In this document: piece by piece, positions 1 to 6,784 of the stretch
Position numbering within the stretch: the first letter of the stretch is position 1
Layout: every line of letters begins with the position of its first letter
Assembly: GCF_000424265.1 (NCBI RefSeq)
Contig: NZ_AUJO01000003.1
Span: 1 to 64,000 of the forward strand
DNA from: Butyrivibrio sp. WCD3002
GTDB taxonomy: Bacteria; Bacillota; Clostridia; Lachnospirales; Lachnospiraceae
Direction of reading: 5' to 3'
Length of the DNA stretch: 64,000 nucleotides
Notes under the pieces: model-generated
What the model saw: the letters and a program-made list of their open reading frames with translations, nothing else
Databases searched by the model: none
Told to the model about the DNA's origin: nothing
Translations under genes and position numbers: made by a program

Positions 1-1450
1 TATCTGCAAGTGCAGGATAGATATTCTTGAACTGCTGATATCTTGCCTCGTATTTTTCAACAAGTGCAGGATCAGGCTTCTCTGTCTTATCAACCTTAAC
101 AATAGCTGCTGCAGCTTCTACTACGCTCTTATAAGCTCCGCAGGCTACCATTGCCAGCATTGCGCCACCCATTCCGGGACCCTCTTCACATACAGGTACG
201 TCAACCTCGATGTTGAGGATGTTAGCGATCATCTTTCTCCAAAGAGGACTCTTTGCTCCGCCGCCGCAGATCATTGTTCTCTCGGGCTTAACGCCGATGC
301 TCTTTGCTACCTCATACATATCTCTTGTAGCAAATGCAACACCTTCAAGTACAGCCTGTGTCATATCCTCTCTTGTGGTATCCATTGTGATGCCTGTGAA
401 GGTAGCACGTGCGTTAGGATTGTTCCAGGGAGATCTCTCACCCATAAGGTAAGGAAGGAAGAATACATGGTTCTCACCAAGCTTCTCGATACCCTTCTGC
501 TCATCTGCATAATCCTTGGTCTTAAGGATTTCATCCATCCACCACTTGTTGCAGCTTGCTGCGCTGAGCATGCATCCCATAAGGTGGAAGGTTCCGTCTG
601 CATGGTCAAAGGAATGAAGTGCATTGTTGCTGTCAACGGCAAAGCTGTCTGATGACATGAAAATAGTTCCGCTTGTACCGAGTGAGATGTTACATCTGTT
701 GTTTCCAACTGTACCCGTTCCTACAGCTGCTGCCGCATTGTCACCTGCTCCTGCTGCAACTACTACGCCGCTGTTAAGGCCAAGCTCTGATGTAAGCTCT
801 GCATTAAGCTCGCCAACCTTCTCATAGCTCTCAAAGAGCTGAGGAAGCATATCCTCTGTGATACCACAGATATCGCACATCTCCTTGGACCACTTTCTGT
901 TCTTAACATCCAGAAGAAGCATACCTGATGCATCTGAATAATCTGTGCAGAAGGTGCCTGTGAATTTATATGCAAGATAATCCTTAGGAAGCATTATCTT
1001 CTTGATCTTTTTAAAGTTCTCAGGCTCATTTTCTTTGATCCAGAGAATCTTGGGTGCTGTGAAGCCGGCAAAGGCGATATTTGCAGTAAGGTCTGAAAGC
1101 TTATTTTTTCCGATCTCATTGTTGAGATAGTCAACCTGCTTCTGAGTTCTGCCGTCGTTCCAAAGAATTGCGGGACGGATAACGTTGTCATTCTCATCGA
1201 GGATTACAAGTCCGTGCATCTGACCGCCAAAGCTTATACCTGCAACCTGTGATTTATCTACATCCTTAAGAAGCTCCTTTAAGCCTTCAACAGCCTGAGC
1301 ATACCAGTCCTCGGGCTTCTGCTCTGACCAGCCGGGCTGAGGGAAGAATAAAGGATATTCCCTTGTAGCTGTTCCGTGAATTTTGCCTGTCTCATCCATA
1401 AGGACAAGCTTAACTGATGATGTACCAAGATCTACACCTATATAAAGCAT
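1..1450 (-). CDS. xylB: xylulokinase (3' end beyond window)
   Basis: Phosphorylates D-xylulose with ATP to xylulose 5-phosphate, the last step of xylose entry into the pentose phosphate pathway; cytoplasmic FGGY-family kinase. About 483 residues are visible, nearly the whole family length of about 490-500. The N-terminus MLYIGVDLGTSSVKLVL is the phosphate-binding motif of the ASKHA fold. GISFGGQMHGLV is typical of xylulokinases, and the C-terminal nucleotide-binding motif (MICGGGAKSPLW) is present. The ATG at 1450-1448 follows GGGAGG with a 6-nt spacer, so the start is secure. The reading frame is open to the left edge, so only the last few codons are missing. No xylose isomerase or regulator lies inside the window. 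Confidence 0.93.
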   Translation of the reverse strand, partial: MLYIGVDLGTSSVKLVLMDETGKIHGTATREYPLFFPQPGWSEQKPEDWYAQAVEGLKELLKDVDKSQVAGISFGGQMHGLVILDENDNVIRPAILWNDGRTQKQVDYLNNEIGKNKLSDLTANIAFAGFTAPKILWIKENEPENFKKIKKIMLPKDYLAYKFTGTFCTDYSDASGMLLLDVKNRKWSKEMCDICGITEDMLPQLFESYEKVGELNAELTSELGLNSGVVVAAGAGDNAAAAVGTGTVGNNRCNISLGTSGTIFMSSDSFAVDSNNALHSFDHADGTFHLMGCMLSAASCNKWWMDEILKTKDYADEQKGIEKLGENHVFFLPYLMGERSPWNNPNARATFTGITMDTTREDMTQAVLEGVAFATRDMYEVAKSIGVKPERTMICGGGAKSPLWRKMIANILNIEVDVPVCEEGPGMGGAMLAMVACGAYKSVVEAAAAIVKVDKTEKPDPALVEKYEARYQQFKNIYPALAD

Positions 1451-1575
1451 ATACAACCTCCCATAACTTTATGTTTTGCCTATAGTATCTTTATCTTGTG
1501 ACCATAATGCCACAATGATAATTATACTGTGTTTTTCGGGCGGATGCATTACACTTTTTGCTGATTAATCACTAA

Positions 1576-3909
1576 TTATTGCAGAGTAATTCCATGAGTC
1601 AGGATATGTTCAAATTCATCCCTTCTTACAGGCTTGCTGATAAGATATCCCTGCATCTTGGTTATACCCATTTCGTTAAGAGCGTGGTACTGACTTTCCG
1701 TCTCAACACCAACCGCAGTCACGATTATACCCATTGCAGAAGAAAATCTCATTATAGAATCTATAAGAACCTTGGTGGCTTTGTCCGTCTCAACACCTGA
1801 TATCAGATTTCTCGAGAGCTTAATGTAATTGATGCCACAATTCATAAGATAAGACAGATTGATACTGTTACCGCCAAAATCATTAAGGCTCAGTTTAAAG
1901 CCATAGTTGTGGAATGCTTCCATGGTATCTCTGGCTGAGCTTGCTGCACCCATGATCACGTTACTTGAAATATCAAGAATAATCCTGTCTGTAGTCAGGC
2001 CGTACTCTTTACTCATTTTTTCCAATGACTCAATAAACTCAGCGTCAAGAAGTTGAAGCGGTGAAAGATTTATCGTAAGCTCCAGATTTTTCCCATAGGT
2101 CTCTTTCCACTCTGCAACAGTTTCAAAAGAATCTTTTACTATCCATATTCCAAGCCTGCTCATAAGGCCACACTCTTCTGCCATAGGGATGATCTGGGCC
2201 GGGGAAATATTTTCCATATCTCCTCTAAGATGCGGGAACACTTCCACACCGATAACCTCATTGCTGTCAACATCGATCTGGGGCTGAAAATGCAGAATAT
2301 AGTCCTTCTCCGGAATAGAATTGGCTATTGTTTTACTTATGAATTGAGCCTTGGAAATCTCATTTATCATCCTCTTGTCAAAGAACTTGTATCCATCCTT
2401 GTTGGCGCTCCTTTTTACATCATACATTGCATTATCAGCGTAATTGATCAGTAGCTCGTAGCTTTCCAGGCAATCATCGGGATATATTGCTATCCCTATG
2501 CTGGCGGACAGATTAAAAATATAATTATCGTGAATTATTGACTGATTAAAAAGTGCCCTGATATTGTCAGCAGCAACCTCTATTTCCTCATGGCTCTTAA
2601 CATTTTTAAGGCAGATCAAAAATTCATCGCCGCCCATTCTGAAAGAAGTATATTTCTCGGGAAGAGAATTTAGTCTTTTACCGATTTCTATAAGAACATT
2701 GTCACCCATCTCGTGACCATAAGTATCATTAATGGGTTTGAAGTGATTCAGATCAGCACAAAAAACAGCATAGGTTTTTCTTTCTGTTTTTGCCTCGTTG
2801 TGAATTTTCTCAAGAATTTCCACCGCTGATCTTCTGTTATATAATCCTGTCAGCATATCGGTGGATGACAACGTAACAAGCTGATCATTTGCGCTTTGAA
2901 GGTCCTTGGTTTTTTCCTTGATGCGCTCTTCAAGTACAGCATTCTGTTCCCTTTGCTGTAGTATCAGTTCCTCATTCAGATGTGATGAATGAAGCACGTA
3001 ATTGGTAATAAGGTACGACATAAAGGTGATCAAAATAAACATGCCAAGTGTCTGGGTAAGAATGCCTGTCATTATGAACCCGACATCAATAAACATGAAT
3101 ATAACTATCAGGAAAAATCTTCTTTTGGTACCTTTACCGGTAAAATCCCTTTCAATAAATTCGAAATCGTACTTCTTACATATCTGAATGGTTGTCCCCA
3201 CGCACATAAAAATCATGGTAAGAACATATAACAAATTTGCATAATCATTTTCCGCATCATGACCAAGCGCTCGCATGAAATCATACTCAAGATCAAGCAC
3301 TGCATAGCCAATTATTCCAATATTGGTAATGACAGTTCCCCTGTGGATATTCTTAGTTCCGATTCGGATAAGGAGCCCTAAATCCATCATTATTATGTAA
3401 AAACTAATGAAGAAAAATATAAGCTCTTTCCAATGAGCTCCGCTATGACCCGGACCTGCTACAATCACGTGAAATCTATAGATCATAACAAACCCGCATA
3501 TAGAAAAACACAGGGTGTTAGCCATAAGAAACGCTATTTCTGTTCCTTTCCCTTTCAGCATGGAAAGCATGTAAATAGATATGCACATAGCAAAACATGC
3601 ATCAGGTAACAGGTAGATATCGTTTGTGAGTGCCATTAAGGCATCGTAATTCTCTGAATAAAAATCCGCATACAAATAGATAACATCGGCGACAAACCAG
3701 ATGGCCATACCTACAGCCATGGCAACAGTGGACCATTTGAAGGGCCCAAGCCGTGGAATCTCAGACAAAAGAAGAATAAAGACCAAAGCCACGGTAACCG
3801 GCGACAGCAGATCCATCAGATAATCATTGCCCATTACCGTACTAACAAAATAGCTGACAAAAGAAATTGCTATAAGAACTACCAGCGATTTTTCTAATTT
3901 ATTAAGCAT
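1576..3909 (-). CDS. membrane GGDEF-EAL protein with degenerate EAL domain
   Basis: A 777-residue c-di-GMP protein. Residues 1-300 hold about eight hydrophobic segments, probably a membrane sensor. A short coiled coil (about 300-335) leads to a GGDEF domain with an intact motif (MGGDEF, about residues 426-430); no RxxD inhibitory site precedes it. The C-terminal EAL domain (from about 540) is altered: the signature reads EVF, the usual DDFG reads NDFG (about residue 674), the AEGVE motif reads AVGVE, and LEITE reads LDISS. INLS, the catalytic-type Lys (IKLS) and QGY remain. I infer a cyclase whose EAL half is catalytically dead and perhaps used for binding. GAGGAG lies 9 nt before the ATG. 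Monocistronic, with its own extended -10 promoter. Confidence 0.88.
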   Translation of the reverse strand: MLNKLEKSLVVLIAISFVSYFVSTVMGNDYLMDLLSPVTVALVFILLLSEIPRLGPFKWSTVAMAVGMAIWFVADVIYLYADFYSENYDALMALTNDIYLLPDACFAMCISIYMLSMLKGKGTEIAFLMANTLCFSICGFVMIYRFHVIVAGPGHSGAHWKELIFFFISFYIIMMDLGLLIRIGTKNIHRGTVITNIGIIGYAVLDLEYDFMRALGHDAENDYANLLYVLTMIFMCVGTTIQICKKYDFEFIERDFTGKGTKRRFFLIVIFMFIDVGFIMTGILTQTLGMFILITFMSYLITNYVLHSSHLNEELILQQREQNAVLEERIKEKTKDLQSANDQLVTLSSTDMLTGLYNRRSAVEILEKIHNEAKTERKTYAVFCADLNHFKPINDTYGHEMGDNVLIEIGKRLNSLPEKYTSFRMGGDEFLICLKNVKSHEEIEVAADNIRALFNQSIIHDNYIFNLSASIGIAIYPDDCLESYELLINYADNAMYDVKRSANKDGYKFFDKRMINEISKAQFISKTIANSIPEKDYILHFQPQIDVDSNEVIGVEVFPHLRGDMENISPAQIIPMAEECGLMSRLGIWIVKDSFETVAEWKETYGKNLELTINLSPLQLLDAEFIESLEKMSKEYGLTTDRIILDISSNVIMGAASSARDTMEAFHNYGFKLSLNDFGGNSINLSYLMNCGINYIKLSRNLISGVETDKATKVLIDSIMRFSSAMGIIVTAVGVETESQYHALNEMGITKMQGYLISKPVRRDEFEHILTHGITLQ

Positions 3910-3983
3910 ATCTCATCGCTCCTCGTGTGTGTAAGAAAACGCATAACTGCGCGGGATTCATAAGACGAAAATGCTACAAAATA

Positions 3984-3992
3984 ATTATACCA
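3984..3992 (-). promoter_or_regulatory. extended -10 promoter of the GGDEF-EAL gene
   Basis: Read on the minus strand the site is TGGTATAAT, a TGn extended -10 with a perfect TATAAT, about 75 nt before the ATG. The only -35-like hexamer upstream (TTGAAA) is 21 nt away, so the extended -10 probably carries recognition. Confidence 0.5.
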
Positions 3993-4024
3993 CATAATTT
4001 TTTTAATTTTTTTCAAAAAAGTAC

Positions 4025-4056
4025 TTGCATTATTTTTTAACTTGTAATAATATAAT
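4025..4056 (+). promoter_or_regulatory. promoter of tRNA-Glu
   Basis: TTGCAT at 4025-4030, followed by TAATAT after 17 nt or TATAAT (4051-4056) after 20 nt. Between this site and the tRNA is a small hairpin (TCGCC/GGCGA, 4060-4079), probably trimmed off with the 5' leader. Confidence 0.5.
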
Positions 4057-4091
4057 CAAGTCGCCAAACGAAAGGCGAAACAAAAGAACAT

Positions 4092-4163
4092 GGCTCGTTG
4101 GTCAAGCGGCTAAGACGCTGCCCTCTCACGGCAGAATCAGCGGTTCGATTCCGCTACGAGCTA
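4092..4163 (+). tRNA. tRNA-Glu (anticodon CTC)
   Basis: A 72-nt cloverleaf. The acceptor arm GGCTCGT pairs with ACGAGCT (closing G-U pair), the anticodon stem is CTGCC/GGCAG with loop CTCTCAC giving anticodon CTC, and the T arm is AGCGG-TTCGATT-CCGCT. CCA is not encoded. It reads GAG. The minor anticodon suggests a TTC isoacceptor elsewhere. The 3' end borders an integrase relic, as expected of a tRNA that has served as an attachment site. Confidence 0.93.
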
Positions 4164-4190
4164 CTGACTGTGTAAACAGCCCAACCCTGT

Positions 4191-4225
4191 AACTCCAGAC
4201 GCCAAGCGCGTTTCGGAGTTTTTTA
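4191..4225 (+). terminator. intrinsic terminator of tRNA-Glu
   Basis: AACTCC...GGAGTT arms with an inner GACGC/GCGTT extension, followed by TTTTTTATTTTC. It starts 27 nt after the tRNA. Confidence 0.7.
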
Positions 4226-4354
4226 TTTTCTCTGAAAATCTTCAAATTCTCCCAGTTAAACCGGAGTTAAACTGAAGGGTTTCAAAGATGTTTATTTTAA
4301 GGGGAATTCTCGCGATAGATAAATCATGTTTAAAGAAAAATGCCATCTCTTCTA

Positions 4355-4501
4355 TCAAAAAGGGATGGCATTCATTATCTGCTGGCGCTTATGCTCAGCA
4401 TTTCTTCTGCTATAATAATAGTACTTTCTCGTGGTGGTTATATCAGAATGTCCCATCTAACACATTACAAGTGAATCCTCCACATTAGCATCAAGTAAGC
4501 C
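4355..4501 (-). pseudogene. relic of a tyrosine recombinase (integrase), C-terminal end
   Basis: On the minus strand a frame reads LLDANVEDSLVMC, a stop, then MGHSDITTTRKYYYYSRR, and ends at a TGA at 4355. This is the C-terminal box of phage/ICE tyrosine recombinases: the conserved GHS.I.TT..YY block carrying the catalytic Tyr, with the preceding helix. The in-frame stop and the loss of everything upstream (another stop about 25 nt further up) show that it is dead. Its 3' end faces the tRNA-Glu gene about 190 nt away, as in elements integrated at a tRNA 3' end. A 66-codon open frame on the opposite strand here is a shadow. Confidence 0.72.
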
Positions 4502-4537
4502 TTTATTAAGCTATAGCTATTTTTAGCACAATAAAAA

Positions 4538-4546
4538 TGATATAAT
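4538..4546 (+). promoter_or_regulatory. extended -10 promoter of the antitoxin-like gene
   Basis: TGATATAAT, a TGn extended -10 with perfect TATAAT, about 54 nt before the ATG at 4600. The -35 position (TATTTT) is weak. Confidence 0.5.
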
Positions 4547-4599
4547 AGCGTTGTCTATACAAGTGGTGGGGACTACTAGAATAGAAAGGAAATTGTTAT

Positions 4600-4821
4600 A
4601 TGAGTAATAGAGAAAGAGCTTTAGAGCTTCTTGAGCAGATACCTGATGATAAGCTTTTTTATATCATTGGTATCATGGAAGGAGCGTTGATCCCTGATAG
4701 CAGTCTCGACGCTTCGATTGATGAATCAATAGCTATATCTGAAAAAGAAATCGAGGAAGGTGCTGACTTGATTCCATTTGATGATGCATTTGCCGCTTTG
4801 AAGGAGAAATATTTTGGATAA
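4600..4821 (+). CDS. antitoxin-like small protein
   Basis: A 73-residue acidic, mostly helical protein. Its beginning (MSNRERALELLEQIPDDKL) resembles small Lachnospiraceae proteins encoded just before RelE/ParE-type toxins. AAAGGA stands about 10 nt before the ATG. Its stop codon overlaps the start region of a RelE/ParE-like frame (4814), and AAGGAG for that frame lies in its last codons, the usual antitoxin-first arrangement. The partner is broken, so this may now be a solitary antitoxin. The assignment rests on gene order and general resemblance, not on a recognised DNA-binding motif. Confidence 0.6.
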   Translation: MSNRERALELLEQIPDDKLFYIIGIMEGALIPDSSLDASIDESIAISEKEIEEGADLIPFDDAFAALKEKYFG

Positions 4822-5009
4822 TTACGAAATAGTTATGACTCCCAGAGCTCACTTCGAATTAGAAGAAGCATTTGTCGCTATATTAGAACTATCAGCCAGT
4901 CTTGATATTGCTGAAAACTATGTTGATTCTATCCACTGTAATCTACCGTATCAACGAGCAGGCACTTCAAATTCAAATAATGGCTATTAAACCTTCATCA
5001 ATTAAATAA
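4814..5009 (+). pseudogene. broken RelE/ParE-family toxin
   Basis: From a TTG at 4814, 7 nt after AAGGAG, the frame reads LDNYEIVMTPRAHFELEEAF, the beta1-helix start of a RelE/ParE toxin. It continues to about codon 44 and then loses homology, ending at 4990. A second frame from 4947 reads RINEQALQIQIMAIK, the characteristic last beta strand of such toxins, and ends at 5009. The two halves are out of frame and about 30 residues of the middle are missing compared with the usual length of about 100. A deletion-frameshift has inactivated it. It overlaps the antitoxin-like gene by 8 nt. Confidence 0.65.
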
Positions 5010-5020
5010 TTCATCAAAAG

Positions 5021-5057
5021 ACAGGTTTGATTTACCTTTTTGGTAATACGAACCTGT
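5021..5057 (+). terminator. hairpin after the toxin relic
   Basis: ACAGGTT/AACCTGT outer stem with TTACC/GGTAA inner stem, followed by TTCTTATT. Probably terminates the antitoxin/toxin transcript. It overlaps the end of the minus-strand phosphatase relic. Confidence 0.45.
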
Positions 5058-5130
5058 TTCTTATTGGACGCTCGGCACTTATCATTATGTCACCTGCTTT
5101 GCGGGCAACCTTCATTATTTCTTCAATCAC
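5032..5130 (-). pseudogene. N-terminal relic of an inositol-monophosphatase-like gene
   Basis: A GTG at 5130-5128 overlaps the TGA of the upstream GGDEF gene. The frame reads VIEEIMKVARKAGDIMISAERP and stops after 30 codons at 5032. The segment resembles the first helix of inositol monophosphatase/CysQ proteins (the VAREAG-IML pattern), and everything after it is gone. The stop/start overlap suggests that the complete ancestor was the second gene of an operon with the GGDEF gene and was truncated when the region beside the tRNA was rearranged. Alternatively it is chance coding similarity of a short frame. Confidence 0.45.
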
Positions 5131-6632
5131 TGTTCTAATCCTTTCAAAACCTGCTCTTCGGCGCGTCCAATAACACCTGAAACATCCTTATCATTTTCAT
5201 CATATACAGACATACCGATGGATACCTGATATCTGTGCCAGGGATTATTATCTCCGTTCTCAATTGATTTACCAAATACATCTGAAAGCTCAGCCATGAG
5301 TTCCTCACGCTCATAGAAGTCTCTGCCCGCTATTACAACTGCAAATTCAGTTGCTTTAGCTCTGTATACCTGTGAGTTTATGAACACTCCGCAAATTAAC
5401 TTACATGCTCCTAAAATATACTCATCACCCTTGTCCTGGCCATACTTTTCGTTTATCTCATCAACATTTTTCAGCCTTACCAAAACTATTCCGAAACCGG
5501 CTGCTCCATGTTTAATATCCATATTCAGAGATTCTATTGATTTCTCAAAAGCAGCCTTGTTCTTTACACGAGTGAGAGGATCCTGAACCTGAGAAATCAT
5601 ATTTTCCACAGTATGTTTTTTGGTAATTACCCTGTTTTTACCACTGTGTTTTCCAAGATACAGCTTTTCATCGGCATCACGAATAGTATCAAAGACTTTT
5701 TTACCAGCAGAAGATGACACTCCAAAGGTCATCGTAACTTTGAAATGCGTGCCTTCATGCTCAAAATCACGCTGTTCAATCTCTTTTCTGATTTTCTCCA
5801 AGAACTCAAAGGCATCGGGGATTTCTGATGTTTTCCCAACAAACAAAAATTCCTCACCGCCCCATCTGCAGCATAGTGCTCCTCTATCCGATAGAATTTC
5901 GCCCACACTTTTAAGGACATAGTCCCCACAGTTATGGCCATAGGTATCATTAACCTTTTTAAAATCGTCTATGTCGGAAATCGCTATCCAATATTCATCA
6001 TTTTTACGTTGTAACTTTTCCAGGTGATTGGTCAGATAATATCTGTTGGGAAGTCCGGTGAGTTTGTCATGAGACAGCTGATATTCCAACTGTTCTTCTG
6101 ATTTGTTGGCTATAATAACCAAAAACTGCAGGACGAACATAGTAATCACAAAAACAATAACTCCCCACAGCAATGAAAGCCAAAATTCAGCTTTCGCAGG
6201 AAGCACATAAGGCGCGGGATGAAAATGCAGATACACATATACGAAAAGATAAAAAAACATTCCCAATATGCACATCGGCATCATACGAACATATTTTATT
6301 TTCAGGGTTCTGCCGGTGTATTCGGCAAAAAACGCCAGAACATTCATGCCTATAAGGGTAATCTGAAACCCACTGCCCCAACCGGTAAGCAGCGCTGCTA
6401 GCACCATATGAGCAACCACTTCAAGATATACTGCCACAGCATAGAACTGCAGCCACTCCTTATACACAACGAAGAGCATAACAATATAAAAGCTAATACT
6501 GAACACATTAAACTTAGCCATGGGCGTAACACCGCACTGAATAAAAATCATGATCATAAGTACATGTATCAATAAAAAGCAGATTGCCATACCCCAAGCG
6601 GTCACCTTGGCTCTTTTCATATTCATGAACAT
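5127..6632 (-). CDS. membrane diguanylate cyclase with a second, degenerate GGDEF domain
   Basis: A 501-residue protein with six hydrophobic segments (residues 1-170) and then two GGDEF-type domains. The first has an intact GGEEF (about residue 256) and the usual DKLTGLPNR entry motif, so it should make c-di-GMP; no RxxD inhibitory site precedes it. The second begins DPLTRVKNK, keeps the fold pattern, but reads ATEF where GGDEF belongs, so it is presumably catalytically inert and may bind nucleotide or dimerise. Three ATGs occur in the first five codons; the first follows AGGGGGC at a rather long spacing. It probably has its own promoter at 6705-6734. Confidence 0.87.
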   Translation of the reverse strand: MFMNMKRAKVTAWGMAICFLLIHVLMIMIFIQCGVTPMAKFNVFSISFYIVMLFVVYKEWLQFYAVAVYLEVVAHMVLAALLTGWGSGFQITLIGMNVLAFFAEYTGRTLKIKYVRMMPMCILGMFFYLFVYVYLHFHPAPYVLPAKAEFWLSLLWGVIVFVITMFVLQFLVIIANKSEEQLEYQLSHDKLTGLPNRYYLTNHLEKLQRKNDEYWIAISDIDDFKKVNDTYGHNCGDYVLKSVGEILSDRGALCCRWGGEEFLFVGKTSEIPDAFEFLEKIRKEIEQRDFEHEGTHFKVTMTFGVSSSAGKKVFDTIRDADEKLYLGKHSGKNRVITKKHTVENMISQVQDPLTRVKNKAAFEKSIESLNMDIKHGAAGFGIVLVRLKNVDEINEKYGQDKGDEYILGACKLICGVFINSQVYRAKATEFAVVIAGRDFYEREELMAELSDVFGKSIENGDNNPWHRYQVSIGMSVYDENDKDVSGVIGRAEEQVLKGLEQ

Positions 6633-6704
6633 ATTGACTCAATGCCCCCTAAATCATGTCATTGCTTTTAGTGAACAGATTTATTATCAAAATATCGTAA
6701 TATT

Positions 6705-6734
6705 AGTATACTATCGATTAAGTAATATGCTCAA
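6705..6734 (-). promoter_or_regulatory. promoter of the tandem-GGDEF gene
   Basis: On the minus strand TTGAGC, 18-nt spacer, TATACT, about 70 nt before the ATG at 6632. It lies in the AT-rich gap behind polC. Confidence 0.55.
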
Positions 6735-6784
6735 ATTAAAGATTTGTAAAATACTTGGTTACAGCTTTCAGTTTCTATATACAA

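Noticed and set aside
1451-1575. Catabolite (cre) site or clear promoter before xylB
   Set aside because: A TATAAT is present on the minus strand but without a -35, and no sequence fits the cre consensus well enough.
4288-4488. 66-codon plus-strand frame behind the tRNA
   Set aside because: Antisense to the integrase relic, whose minus-strand translation is clearly homologous.
4092-5100. attL/attR direct repeat of the tRNA 3' end
   Set aside because: No second copy of the tRNA 3' terminal sequence was found downstream within the window.
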